Shown: piece after piece, positions 44,124 through 52,372 of the stretch | How the letters are laid out: the number at the start of each line of letters is the position of its first letter | Position numbering within the stretch: position 1 is the stretch's first letter | Source of the DNA: Planctomycetota bacterium | Lineage (GTDB): Bacteria; Planctomycetota; UBA1135; GCA-002686595 | Assembly: GCA_016714045.1 (NCBI GenBank) | Contig: JADJNY010000003.1 | Location: 1 to 64,000 of the forward strand | Direction of reading: 5' to 3' | Length of the DNA: 64,000 nucleotides | Program-made: the position numbers and the translations under genes | The notes under the pieces: generated by a model | The model's input: the letters and a program-made list of their open reading frames with translations, nothing else | The model's database searches: none | Told to the model about the DNA's origin: nothing

Positions 44124-44714
44124 TCACGTGCTCTGGGCGTCGATCCACGCCTCGAGCTCGGGCGCGACGAAGCGATCGAGGTGCTCGAAGAGCGCCGCCA
44201 CGCTCGTCACGCGCGCGACGAGGCCGCGGTTCTCGCGCTTGAGGAAGCCCTCGCGCACGCCGCGGTCGAGCAGCTCGAACAGGGGCGCGTAGTAGTCCTC
44301 GACGTCGAGAACGATCACGGGCTTCCGGTGCATGCCGAGCTGCGCCCACGTGACGATCTCGAACAGCTCCTCGAACGTGCCGTAGCCGCCCGGGAGCGCG
44401 ACGAAGCCGTCGGAGAGTTCGGCCATCAGCGCCTTGCGCTCGTGCATGCTGCGCACGACGTGCTGCTTCGTGAGGTGCGCGTGCGCGACCTCGCGTGCGA
44501 CGAGGCCGTACGGGATCACGCCCGTCACGTCGCCGCCGTCGGCGAGCGCCGCGTCCGCGAGCGCGCCCATCAGGCCGATGTTGCCGCCGCCGAAGACGAT
44601 CCCGATCTTCCTTCGCGCGAGCTCGCGGCCGAGCTCCTTCGCGCGCGCTTCGTAGACGGGCTTCGTCCCGCGGTTCGAGCCGCAGAACACGCAGAGCCGG
44701 CGGATCGCGCTCAT
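44124..44714 (-). CDS. LOG family (lysine decarboxylase-like) protein
   Basis: A 196-residue Rossmann-fold protein with the LOG signature 'PGGYGTFEELFEIVTWAQLG' and the N-terminal 'RLCVFCGSNRGTKPVYEARA' and 'IGIVFGGGNIGLMGALADAA'. Family members hydrolyse nucleoside 5'-monophosphates to base plus ribose 5-phosphate (cytokinin-activating in plants); the bacterial role is usually nucleotide salvage or is unknown. It starts in an ATGA overlap with the TlpA-like gene, so the two are cotranscribed. Confidence 0.92.
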   Translation of the reverse strand: MSAIRRLCVFCGSNRGTKPVYEARAKELGRELARRKIGIVFGGGNIGLMGALADAALADGGDVTGVIPYGLVAREVAHAHLTKQHVVRSMHERKALMAELSDGFVALPGGYGTFEELFEIVTWAQLGMHRKPVIVLDVEDYYAPLFELLDRGVREGFLKRENRGLVARVTSVAALFEHLDRFVAPELEAWIDAQST

Positions 44715-45961
44715 TTCGGCTCCTTCGCGGGGGCCGCGGCGCCTTTCTTCGGCGCTTCCTCGGCGGGCTTGCCGAACAGGAGAGCTTCGAGCGTCGAGTC
44801 CATCAGCGTGGCCGCGTGGTCGTGCCACGCGATGTTGCCGCGGCGATCGATCAGCACGATCTCGGGGTACTTGCGCGCCATGTAGGTCTGCGCCGACGCG
44901 CCGCGATCCATCATCACGGGGAACGCGAAGCCGGTCTGCGCGAGGTAGGCCTTCACGGTGTCGATCCCGCGCTGCGTCTCCGCGCGGGAGCGCGGCTCGG
45001 GCCCCGCCGGGCTGCCCTGCGCGGCGGCGCTGAAGTCCGTCACGCCCACGAAGTGCACGCCGAGCGGCCCCCAGCGCTCGCTCATCTCCTTGATGAACGG
45101 CGCCTCATTCAGGCAGTTGTGGCACCAGTGCGCGAAGAAGTAGAGCGCGACGACCTCGCCCTTGAGGCCTTCGAGCGACACGGCCGTGCCGCCGGGCCAC
45201 GTCTCGGGCTTCAGCGCGGGCGCGGGCTTGTCGAACGCGCGGAGGTAGTTCTCGAACCGCGACACGAGCTTGAACTCGTCCGTCTGCTTCGCCGCGTCGG
45301 CGTTCTCGGTCGCGAAGGACCGCTTGTAGAGCTCGATGTCGGCGCGCGCGCCGGCCGTGTCCAAGCGATGACGCCGCACGGCCCCGCGGCGCTCGAGCGA
45401 CTTGCCGAAGTAGAGGCGATCGGCGGCGTGCTTCTCGACCACCGTGGTGAACGCGCGCTCCGCCGCGGCGAGGTCGTCGAGCTGGATGTGCACGAGGCCC
45501 TGGCAGTAGATCGAACGCGCCAGCGCCGGGTCGCCGGGCGCCTCGGTCGCGACCTTGCCGAACCACTCGAGCGCCGTGCGGAACTGCGCGACGCCCTCCG
45601 GTCGGTTGCGGTGCCAGCGCTGCTGCGCGCGCGCGGCGATCATGTAGCAGACGCCCGTCTCGACGAACGCTTCGACGGCGTGCGGGGACTTCGGGTGCTT
45701 CTCCCGGTACGCGACGAAGGCCGCGGCGGCGTCGAGGCCGCGCTTCGGCTCGTTGACGACGTTCGCCTGCGCCTTCAGGTCGAGCGCGGCTTTCCAGTCG
45801 GCCTCCTCCGGCGTGAGCACCGGCGGCGGGGCGCCCGGCGCCGGGGTCGGGAGCGGATTCGGAGCCGGGGGCGGGGACTGGGCGTCGAGGGCGCTCGCGA
45901 GGAGCGCGATCCCGATCCAGTTCCAGGGCGAGCACGCTCGTCGCACGTGGGGGCTTCGCAT
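44711..45961 (-). CDS. TlpA/AhpC-type thioredoxin-fold protein with helical repeats
   Basis: A 416-residue exported protein. A signal sequence ('WNWIGIALLASALDAQS') and a Pro-rich linker are followed by TPR-like helices at about residues 50-230 ('AVEAFVETGVCYMIAARAQQ', 'ARSIYCQGLVHIQLDDLAAA'). A C-terminal thioredoxin domain at about 255-395 has the redox motif 'HWCHNC' (WCxxC), 'GVHFVGVTDFS' and 'YPEIVLIDRRGNIAWH' in place of the cis-Pro region. It is probably a periplasmic thiol-disulfide oxidoreductase. Confidence 0.85.
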   Translation of the reverse strand: MRSPHVRRACSPWNWIGIALLASALDAQSPPPAPNPLPTPAPGAPPPVLTPEEADWKAALDLKAQANVVNEPKRGLDAAAAFVAYREKHPKSPHAVEAFVETGVCYMIAARAQQRWHRNRPEGVAQFRTALEWFGKVATEAPGDPALARSIYCQGLVHIQLDDLAAAERAFTTVVEKHAADRLYFGKSLERRGAVRRHRLDTAGARADIELYKRSFATENADAAKQTDEFKLVSRFENYLRAFDKPAPALKPETWPGGTAVSLEGLKGEVVALYFFAHWCHNCLNEAPFIKEMSERWGPLGVHFVGVTDFSAAAQGSPAGPEPRSRAETQRGIDTVKAYLAQTGFAFPVMMDRGASAQTYMARKYPEIVLIDRRGNIAWHDHAATLMDSTLEALLFGKPAEEAPKKGAAAPAKEPK

Positions 45962-46171
45962 GGGGAGGTGGAGCTCTTGTCGGCGCGGTCGGGGGCGAGT
46001 GTAGCACAGGGCGCGTGCACCTCAGGAGGCGCGCGACACGCGGACCTACGGCGATGGGACCGGCCTGTGGGCGCGGAGGGGAGCGCGACGGTTCTCCGCC
46101 GCGTCGCGGCACGCGTGCACGCGTCGCGTCGCGCCTTGGCCCGCGTCTCGCGTCCGCGTACCGTCTGGCGC
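45962..46171. promoter_or_regulatory. Divergent intergenic region
   Basis: Separates the divergent TlpA-like and M2 peptidase genes. GTGTAGCAC near 46000 is the only possible -10-like element I see. No gene. Confidence 0.3.
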
Positions 46172-47998
46172 ATGAGCACGCTTCATCGCCTTCCGATCGT
46201 CGCCGCGCTGGCGCTGTCCGCATCGTGCACTTCCACCGGCGAGGGACGGCCGAGCCGTCCCGAGACCGCCGTGCAGAAGGAAGCGCAGGCATTCCTCGAC
46301 CGCTACAACCAGCGCTACCGCGAGCTCGCGACCGCGTCGTCCGAAGCGGACTGGGCGTCGCAGACGCGCATCGTCGAAGGGGACGAGACGAACTCGAACC
46401 GCCTGAAGGCCGCGAACGAGGCGAGCGCCGCCTACACGGGCAGCGTCGAGAACATCGAGACGGCGCGCGCGTGGTTGAAGCGCGCGAAGGAGCTCACGCC
46501 GCTGCAGCAGAAGCAGTTCGAGGCCGTGCTCTTCAAGGCCGCGTCGAACCCGCAGACGATCCCCGACCTCGTGAAGCAGCGCATCGCCGCCGAAGCGAAG
46601 CAGACGGAAACTCTGTACGGCTACACGTTCCATCTGGACGGCAAGGAGATCACGCCGAACGAGCTCGACGACGCGCTGCGCACCGAGAAGGACCTCGCGA
46701 AGCGCCGCAAAGTGTGGGAGGCGTCGAAGGACGTCGGCAAGGTGCTCAAGCCGGGCCTCGTCGAGCTGCAGAAGCTCCGTAACCAGACGGTGCAGGCGCT
46801 CGGCTATCCGGACTTCTTCTCGTACATGGTCAGCGAGTACGGCATGACCACCGACGAGATGGCCGCGAAGGTGGAGCAGTTCAACCGCGAGCTGCGGCCC
46901 GTGTTCAAGGAGCTCCACACGTGGGCGCGGTACGAGCTCGCGAAGCGCTACGGACAACCCGTGCCCGACCAGATCCCCGCGGATTGGCTGCCGAACCGCT
47001 GGGGACAGGGCTGGGACGCGCTCGTCGACGTTCCGGGCTTCGACCTCGACGCAGCCGTCGCGAAGAAGGGCCCCGTGTGGGTGATCGAGCAAGCGGAGCG
47101 CTTCTACGTCAGCCTCGGCTTCACGTCGTTGCCCAAGTCGTTCTGGGAGAAGTCGTCGCTCTACCCCGTCGCGAAGGACGCCGGCTACAAGAAGAACACG
47201 CACGCGTCGGCGTGGCACATCGACCTCGACCAGGACGTGCGCTCGCTCATGAGCGTCGAGCCGAACCAGGAGTGGTACGAGACGACGCACCACGAGCTCG
47301 GCCACATCTACTACTACCTCTCCTACACGAACCCGAAGGTGCCGCCGCTCCTGCGCGAGGGCGCGAACCGCGCGTACCACGAGGCGGTCGGCTCGCTGAT
47401 GGGCCTCGCCGCGATGCAGCCGCGCTTCATCCGGACCGTCGGGCTCGACGTGGGAGAGGTCAAGGCCGACCCGATGCAGCTCCTCCTGAAGGAGGCGCTC
47501 AACTACGTCGTCTTCATCCCGTGGTCGACGGGCACGATGTTCTCGTTCGAGAAGGAGCTCTACCACGACAACCTGCCGCCCGCGAAGTGGAACGCGCGGT
47601 GGTGGGAGCTCGCGCAGAAGTACCAGGGCATCGTCCCGCCGACGAAGCGCGGCGAGGAGCTCTGCGACGCCGCGACGAAGACGCACATCAACGACGATCC
47701 GGCGGGGTACTACGACTACGCGCTGTCGTTCGTGCTGCTCTTTCAGCTCCACGACCACATCGCGAAGGAGCTCCTGCACGAGGACCCGCACGACACGAAC
47801 TACTTCGGGAAGAAGGACGTCGGCGCGTTCCTCGCGTCGATCATGACGCCAGGCGCGAGCGCGGACTGGCGGAAGCTCCTGAAGGACAAGACGGGCTCCG
47901 ACCTCAGCGCGAAGGCGATGGTCGACTACTTCGAGCCGCTCAGGAAGTGGCTCGTCGTGCAGAACAAGGGGCGGAAGTACACGCTCGCCGAGATCTGA
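46172..47998 (+). CDS. M2 family (ACE-like) zinc peptidase lipoprotein
   Basis: A 608-residue peptidase of the angiotensin-converting-enzyme family. The N-terminus ('RLPIVAALALSASCTS') has a lipobox (LSASC), so it is probably an outer-membrane or periplasmic lipoprotein. The zinc site 'THHELGHIYYYLSY' (HExxH) is followed by the third ligand in 'RAYHEAVGSLMGLAA' (Glu). Other conserved parts are 'NQEWYETTHHELGH', 'FIPWSTGTMFSFEKELYHDN' and 'PAGYYDYALSFVLLFQLHDH'. It would act as a dipeptidyl carboxypeptidase, releasing dipeptides from peptide C-termini. Length is typical for bacterial members. Confidence 0.93.
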   Translation: MSTLHRLPIVAALALSASCTSTGEGRPSRPETAVQKEAQAFLDRYNQRYRELATASSEADWASQTRIVEGDETNSNRLKAANEASAAYTGSVENIETARAWLKRAKELTPLQQKQFEAVLFKAASNPQTIPDLVKQRIAAEAKQTETLYGYTFHLDGKEITPNELDDALRTEKDLAKRRKVWEASKDVGKVLKPGLVELQKLRNQTVQALGYPDFFSYMVSEYGMTTDEMAAKVEQFNRELRPVFKELHTWARYELAKRYGQPVPDQIPADWLPNRWGQGWDALVDVPGFDLDAAVAKKGPVWVIEQAERFYVSLGFTSLPKSFWEKSSLYPVAKDAGYKKNTHASAWHIDLDQDVRSLMSVEPNQEWYETTHHELGHIYYYLSYTNPKVPPLLREGANRAYHEAVGSLMGLAAMQPRFIRTVGLDVGEVKADPMQLLLKEALNYVVFIPWSTGTMFSFEKELYHDNLPPAKWNARWWELAQKYQGIVPPTKRGEELCDAATKTHINDDPAGYYDYALSFVLLFQLHDHIAKELLHEDPHDTNYFGKKDVGAFLASIMTPGASADWRKLLKDKTGSDLSAKAMVDYFEPLRKWLVVQNKGRKYTLAEI

Positions 47999-48017
47999 TC
48001 GACGCGGCGGCCGCGCG

Positions 48018-48091
48018 GGTCCCCGGGGCGCTCGTCATCGGAGCGCTGGTCCCCGGGGCGTTGGTCACTCTGCTGCTCGTCATCGGAGCGC
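48018..48091 (+). repeat. Interleaved short direct repeats between convergent genes
   Basis: GGTCCCCGGGGCG occurs at 48018-48030 and 48048-48060, and CTCGTCATCGGAGCGC at 48031-48046 and 48076-48091. The block lies in the 80-nt gap between two convergent genes and just into the end of the DUF4344 gene. The CCCCGGGG cores are palindromic. Confidence 0.7.
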
Positions 48092-49500
48092 GGGTCCCTT
48101 CGCGTTCGTTTCGGACGCGGGCCCGCGCTCGCCCTGCTTCACGAATCGGCGCACGTACTCGCTGTTCACGGTGATCGTCCTGCTCGATCGGCTCCACGCT
48201 GCTCCACCGTTGCCGTTCACGAAGCGGATGGTCACCTGCGAGTGCCAGTCGAAGCGCTTCACCGCGGAGCGGAGCTCGTCCGCGAGCCCGTCTCCACACG
48301 CGCGCTGCAGGAACCCGTCGCCTGCGTCGAACTGGACGCGCGCTTCGGAGGACGCGAGGCCCTCGGGCATCCACAGCGGCGCGAGGATGCGGCGCCAGGC
48401 CCGGCGAATCTCGCTGCCGTAGTCGCGCGCCTTGTCGCGCTCCTTCTCGGACATCCCGACGACGTCGGCCACCGGGGCGTACTTCGCGGGATCGGCTGCG
48501 ATGGCGAGCGCCGCGATCTGGTACGCGCGGCGACCGTCGTCGTCGTGCTCGCCGCGCCAGTCGACCTCGGGCGACTCGTTCGCTTCGATCATCAGGACTG
48601 GGTGCGGGCGACGAGGACGTCGAGCGCGCGGTTCGGGAGCTGCGTCGTGAGGTAGTACGTCGCGAAGGCGTCCGCCATCGTTTCTTCGTTCGCGAGGACC
48701 GGGAGATCGAACTCGCGGATGAGACCGTGGCCGATCTCGTGGAGGACGACGTGGAGCGTGACGTCCTTCGCGAACGTCGAGACGGGGCGGCCGTCGTCGG
48801 GCAGTCGATCGCCTCCTTCTCGACCAGCTCCGCCCTTGCGTCCACCGCCGTCGTGCATGCAGTCGCTGTGGCGGAACTTCTGGACCTCCGCGGCGAGCGC
48901 ATCCTCGCTGAACCCGAAGCGCACCGCGGCTGCCTGGAACAACTCGGGGCCATCATCGACTCCGGGTTTGAATGCGTCGAGGAACTCCCGAACGTCCTGC
49001 TCCGGGACCTTCAGTGCGAGCGTGAGAACGTTCGAGATGGTGTCCCTCATCATCCCGCCGAGCTCGAGGTCGAGAGGGCACTTCGGGTGAGTTTGCATGT
49101 CGACCCGCAAGATGGGATGCAGCTTGCTCTCGACCGGATGGGAGCAGTTGCAGTGCTTGTACTTCTCGACCTTCGCGGCGAGGACGTCCTCCTTCAACTG
49201 GAAGCGAGCGGCGGTCGCTTTCATGAGTTCGGCTACGGTCGTGTACTTCTTCTTCGCGCCGTCCAGGAACTCCCGGACGTCTCGTGCAGGGAGCCTCAGG
49301 CCGCGGACGAGGGCGTTCGACACGATGTCGCTCGACGACACCGCGCCTGTGAGGTCCACCTTGCAATCGGGGTGATCTCGAAGGACTTGGCCCGGGGCTG
49401 CGATCGCACTCTCGCGGCCGGTCTCCTGCTTCGACGACGCGAAGCACGACACCACGATCGCGATCGAAGCCAGGAGCGACACAGCGTTCGACACCTTCAT
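48080..49500 (-). CDS. DUF4344 metallopeptidase lipoprotein with duplicated domain, one frameshift
   Basis: Reconstructed as about 473 residues. A lipoprotein signal ('LLASIAIVVSCFASS', Cys at the lipobox) precedes two tandem copies of a domain of about 80 residues. Both open with 'HPxC..DL', contain '(A/E)(R/Q)DVREFLD' and '(V/E)L..A.A.RF....', and end in a Cys/His cluster ('KHCNCSH' and 'RHSDCMHD'). The peptidase part follows: 'LHEIGHGLIREFDLPVLANE' with 'ETMADAFATYYL' (HExxH and a downstream Asp/Glu). After 'LVARTQS' the frame ends (TGA) and continues from an overlapping ATG 48592 ('MIEANESPEVDWRGEHDDDG', 'ARDYGSEIRRAWRRILAPLW') as the rest of the domain; one missing C explains this. Confidence 0.8.
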
Positions 49501-49852
49501 CACGTCTCCCTTCCGAGTCCCTCTTTACTCGCGGCACCTCGGTGCGCGCGCGAACGCGGATCGGCGTGCGATGTGGAGCTCCGCTCCGTCGGGCACGTGA
49601 TGTCCGCCGCGTTTCCTGCCTCTGCCCTGGAGCAACGTACTGCGGTCGACGTGAACCGGCAATCGTGCCCGAGGCGCCGATCGCCGCCCCGAAGGCGCCT
49701 CCAGGTTCCCGGTGCACTCGATCCCGCCCTCTCGACCGTCCTCGGCCTGAAACGGGCGAGGAACGCGCATCACCTGGCTCGGAGTCGTCGACGAGGAGAT
49801 CGAGGGTCGGGCTCGGCGCGGCGTCGACGCGCGCGTTCGGCGGACAGTCCGC
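49501..49852. other. Intergenic, no gene recognised
   Basis: About 350 nt upstream of the DUF4344 gene (minus strand; GGGAG ribosome binding site at its left end) and downstream of the HEAT-like gene. Frames on both strands here are Arg/Ser/Pro-rich shadows without start signals. I see no repeat, RNA or clear promoter. Confidence 0.4.
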
Positions 49853-50614
49853 TCAGCGTCCCCCGGCGCGCGACACGCGCGCTTGACGGCGCACCGCATC
49901 GTCGGCGTCGTTCTCGGCGGCGTGGCGCAGCGCCGCCTCGACGCCCGCGTCCGGCAGGAAGTCCGCGAGCGTCTCCGCCGCCTCCTCGCGCGACTTCGCG
50001 TGCACGTCGAGCGCGAGCGCGTCGAGCAGCGGCGCCTTCAGCCGCGGGTCCGTCACGTGGCTGAGCTGGCGCCACGTGTCCGCGCGCACGTTGCCGTCCG
50101 TCGAGCCCTGCGCGAGGCGCAAGATCTCGTCGAGCACCGCGAGCCGCGCGTCGGCGCCGTTCGCGTCGCGCTGTCCGCGCAGCTCGCGTAGCGCCGCGAG
50201 CCGTTCGAGCTCGCTCAACCCCGTGTCGCGCGCGCGCTTTTGCAGCTCGGCGAGGTCCGGCCGCGGCTCGTCGCGCGCTCCCGACGGGCGGACCTGGCCC
50301 ACGGGGACGCCGACGCGCGTCTCGCGCGCGGAGAAGCTCTCGAGCCGCTTCTCGAGCTCGCGCATGCGCCCGTCGAGCTCGCGCTCCGCGCTCGGTGCGA
50401 CCCGGGGTGCTTCCGCGGCTCGCGGTGGGGCGAGGTCCGTCGGCGCGCCGCGAGTCTCGGCCTCGGCGAGGCGCGCTTCGATCGCATCGAGTCGCGCCGC
50501 GATCGGCGCGAGGTCGACGGCCGGAGCCGGCGGGGCCGGGCGATCGAGGACGGCGAGCCCGAGCGCGACGCAGGCGACGAGCAGGGCGAACCCGGCGAGC
50601 ACGAACGGTTTCAT
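49853..50614 (-). CDS. Membrane-anchored HEAT-repeat-like protein
   Basis: A 253-residue protein. The N-terminal anchor ('FVLAGFALLVACVALGLAVL') precedes a short coiled coil ('IAARLDAIEARLAEAE' and later 'MRELEKRLESFSAR') and helical repeats in the last 110 residues ('RLAVLDEILRLAQGSTDGNV' and 'ETLADFLPDAGVEAALRHAA'). The layout suggests a periplasmic scaffold, as is common for HEAT-repeat proteins in Planctomycetota. No catalytic motif. Confidence 0.7.
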   Translation of the reverse strand: MKPFVLAGFALLVACVALGLAVLDRPAPPAPAVDLAPIAARLDAIEARLAEAETRGAPTDLAPPRAAEAPRVAPSAERELDGRMRELEKRLESFSARETRVGVPVGQVRPSGARDEPRPDLAELQKRARDTGLSELERLAALRELRGQRDANGADARLAVLDEILRLAQGSTDGNVRADTWRQLSHVTDPRLKAPLLDALALDVHAKSREEAAETLADFLPDAGVEAALRHAAENDADDAVRRQARVSRAGGR

Positions 50615-50709
50615 GGTGCACCTCCACCGCGCCCTACGCGCGGGTCGCCGGACAGCCTAGGCGCCCGCTGCGCGCCGTGCGCGCTCCCGGTGCTCACGGG
50701 ACGCGAACG

Positions 50710-52101
50710 TCACGGGATCCACACGACCTCCAGCCCGTTCGACATGTTGAACGTCGCCGGCGTGCACCACGCCGCCGCGTTGCGGTAGTAGAGCTGGTAC
50801 TCGCGCGTCGCACCGGGTGCTGGGATCTGCGCCTGCACGTGGATCGGCGGGTTCGTGTTCACCTGGCGCCCGAAGTACGCGTTGCCCTGGAACGCGGTCA
50901 CGGGCTGCAGACGTCGCAGGTTGCCACCGATGCACAGGAGCCCGTCGCCCGCGAACACGCCCGCGCCGCCGTTCTCGCGCAGATCGCCCTGGAAGTAGAA
51001 GCACGACGTCTGTGCGGGGAGGTGGCGCGTGATCAGCGTGAGGCTGTCGTCGGTGACGCTCGCGCGGCCCTCCGCCCACAAGTACGCGCCCGAGGCCCAG
51101 ATCGAGTTTGGGCAGCCGTGCGCGGGATCGCCGCCGACGCCGCACGGACAGGTGAGCGCCGTGCCCGGACAGAAGACCTCGAACGTGCCGTTGGGGCCTT
51201 GGTTGGACGCGTCCTCGGCGCTCCAGTGCGATGCGTCCCAGTTCACGAGCGACCAGCACTGTCCCGTCGGCTGCGCGTCGCACGTCGTCGTGCCGGCGCC
51301 TTCGGTGCAGCGGAAGCGGCTCGCGATCCCCGGCTCCGTACCCGTCGCGACGAGCAGGTACTCGACGGTCGCGTTCGAGCGCGCGACGTTCCAGAAGCGC
51401 ACTTCGTCGAGCTGGCCCTTTACATCCGGCGCGTCGGGTCCGGTGCCGAGCGCAGCGCGCTTGCCGGCGCCCCAGACCCAGCCCTCCTCGCCCGCGGGGA
51501 AGCCGCTCCACGTGCTCCACAGCGCCGACAGGTCGGTGCGCACGAACGTGTCCGTCGCCGCGATCGTCGCGCCGTCGACGTAGAGCCAGTACGTCGCCTC
51601 GTTCACGCCGAAGAACTTCCGGAACACCGTGATCTCGTGCCAGCCGCCGTCGAGGATCGAGTAGTACGGCGTCGGCGACTGCACGGTGTAGCAACCGCCC
51701 GGACCCGCGTCGGTTCCGTCGCCGATGAGCACGCGCACGCTGCCGCCGCCGTAGATCTGGATCCCGAACGAGCCCTGCTTCGGGTCGCCGTAGTTCATGC
51801 CGTCGACGAGCCAGTTGTCGTGCTGCCACCAATCCGGCGCGCTGAAGGGAGCGATGTTCGCGTCGGACCAGTGCGTCAACGTGTCCGCGCCGGTCGCGGG
51901 GCCGACGGGGAAGCTCGTGTCGAACTTCACGAAGAGCTGGAGCGTGAACTCGCCCGCGCCGAAGCCGGGCGGCAGCACGAGTTGGCGCGCGTGGTCGTAC
52001 GCGCCGCTCGCGTTCGCTCGGAACACGAGCGACTGCGCGGCGGCGTGCGTGCCGGCGAGGAACGAAAGGACGAGGGGCGCAGCGAGGAAGCGCGGGAGCA
52101 T
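50710..52101 (-). CDS. Secreted LamG-like protein with planctomycete C-terminal domain
   Basis: A 463-residue protein. The signal peptide ('FLAAPLVLSFLAGTHAAAQ') is followed by a concanavalin A/LamG-like sandwich at about residues 20-270 ('FTLQLFVKFDTSFPVG', 'WHEITVFRKFFG', 'WLYVDGATIAATD', 'GQLDEVRFWNVARSNAT'). The C-terminal domain is the one shared with other secreted proteins here ('CPCGVGGDPAHGCPNS', 'FAGDGLLCIGGNLRRL', 'YQLYYRNAAAWCTPATFNMS'). Likely a carbohydrate- or surface-binding extracellular protein. Confidence 0.85.
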   Translation of the reverse strand: MLPRFLAAPLVLSFLAGTHAAAQSLVFRANASGAYDHARQLVLPPGFGAGEFTLQLFVKFDTSFPVGPATGADTLTHWSDANIAPFSAPDWWQHDNWLVDGMNYGDPKQGSFGIQIYGGGSVRVLIGDGTDAGPGGCYTVQSPTPYYSILDGGWHEITVFRKFFGVNEATYWLYVDGATIAATDTFVRTDLSALWSTWSGFPAGEEGWVWGAGKRAALGTGPDAPDVKGQLDEVRFWNVARSNATVEYLLVATGTEPGIASRFRCTEGAGTTTCDAQPTGQCWSLVNWDASHWSAEDASNQGPNGTFEVFCPGTALTCPCGVGGDPAHGCPNSIWASGAYLWAEGRASVTDDSLTLITRHLPAQTSCFYFQGDLRENGGAGVFAGDGLLCIGGNLRRLQPVTAFQGNAYFGRQVNTNPPIHVQAQIPAPGATREYQLYYRNAAAWCTPATFNMSNGLEVVWIP

Positions 52102-52299
52102 GGGGACGATCTCCGGAGCGAGTGAGCGGAGGCCTCGCTTCGCGACGCGAGGCCCAGGGGCACTCCGGGATTGTCGCACGGAGTCGATTCGTTGCCGAAC
52201 TCCGCGACGAATCGAACCGGGGTCGCCGGGCACGACCGTGGGACCGTCACGGCGTGCGGCGCGCTCGCACCGCGCGACCGTCGCGGGCTCGGGCTCGGG

Positions 52300-52372
52300 C
52301 TGCGGCGCGACCGTCTCGACGGAACCTCACCGTGGGCGAGCTGCGGCGTGACCGTCTCGACGGAGCGTCACC
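52300..52372 (+). repeat. Two 33-nt imperfect direct repeats
   Basis: CTGCGGCGYGACCGTCTCGA followed by CGGARCSTCACCG occurs at 52300-52332 and 52341-52372, about 41 nt apart, with a few mismatches. They lie just downstream of the DUF3500 gene (minus strand), the second copy overlapping its stop. Function unknown. Confidence 0.65.

Noticed and set aside
48592..49500. Two separate overlapping genes (TGATG) for the DUF4344 protein
   Set aside because: The conserved DUF4344 domain runs straight across the junction, so one gene with a frameshift is more likely.
48727..50064. Long plus-strand frame opposite the DUF4344 and HEAT-like genes
   Set aside because: A shadow frame rich in Arg and His; the minus-strand genes have signal sequences, domains and ribosome binding sites.
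52201..52240. GGTTCGATTC-like sequence on the minus strand suggesting a tRNA T-loop
   Set aside because: The flanking bases do not form a T-stem and no acceptor, D or anticodon arm can be folded.
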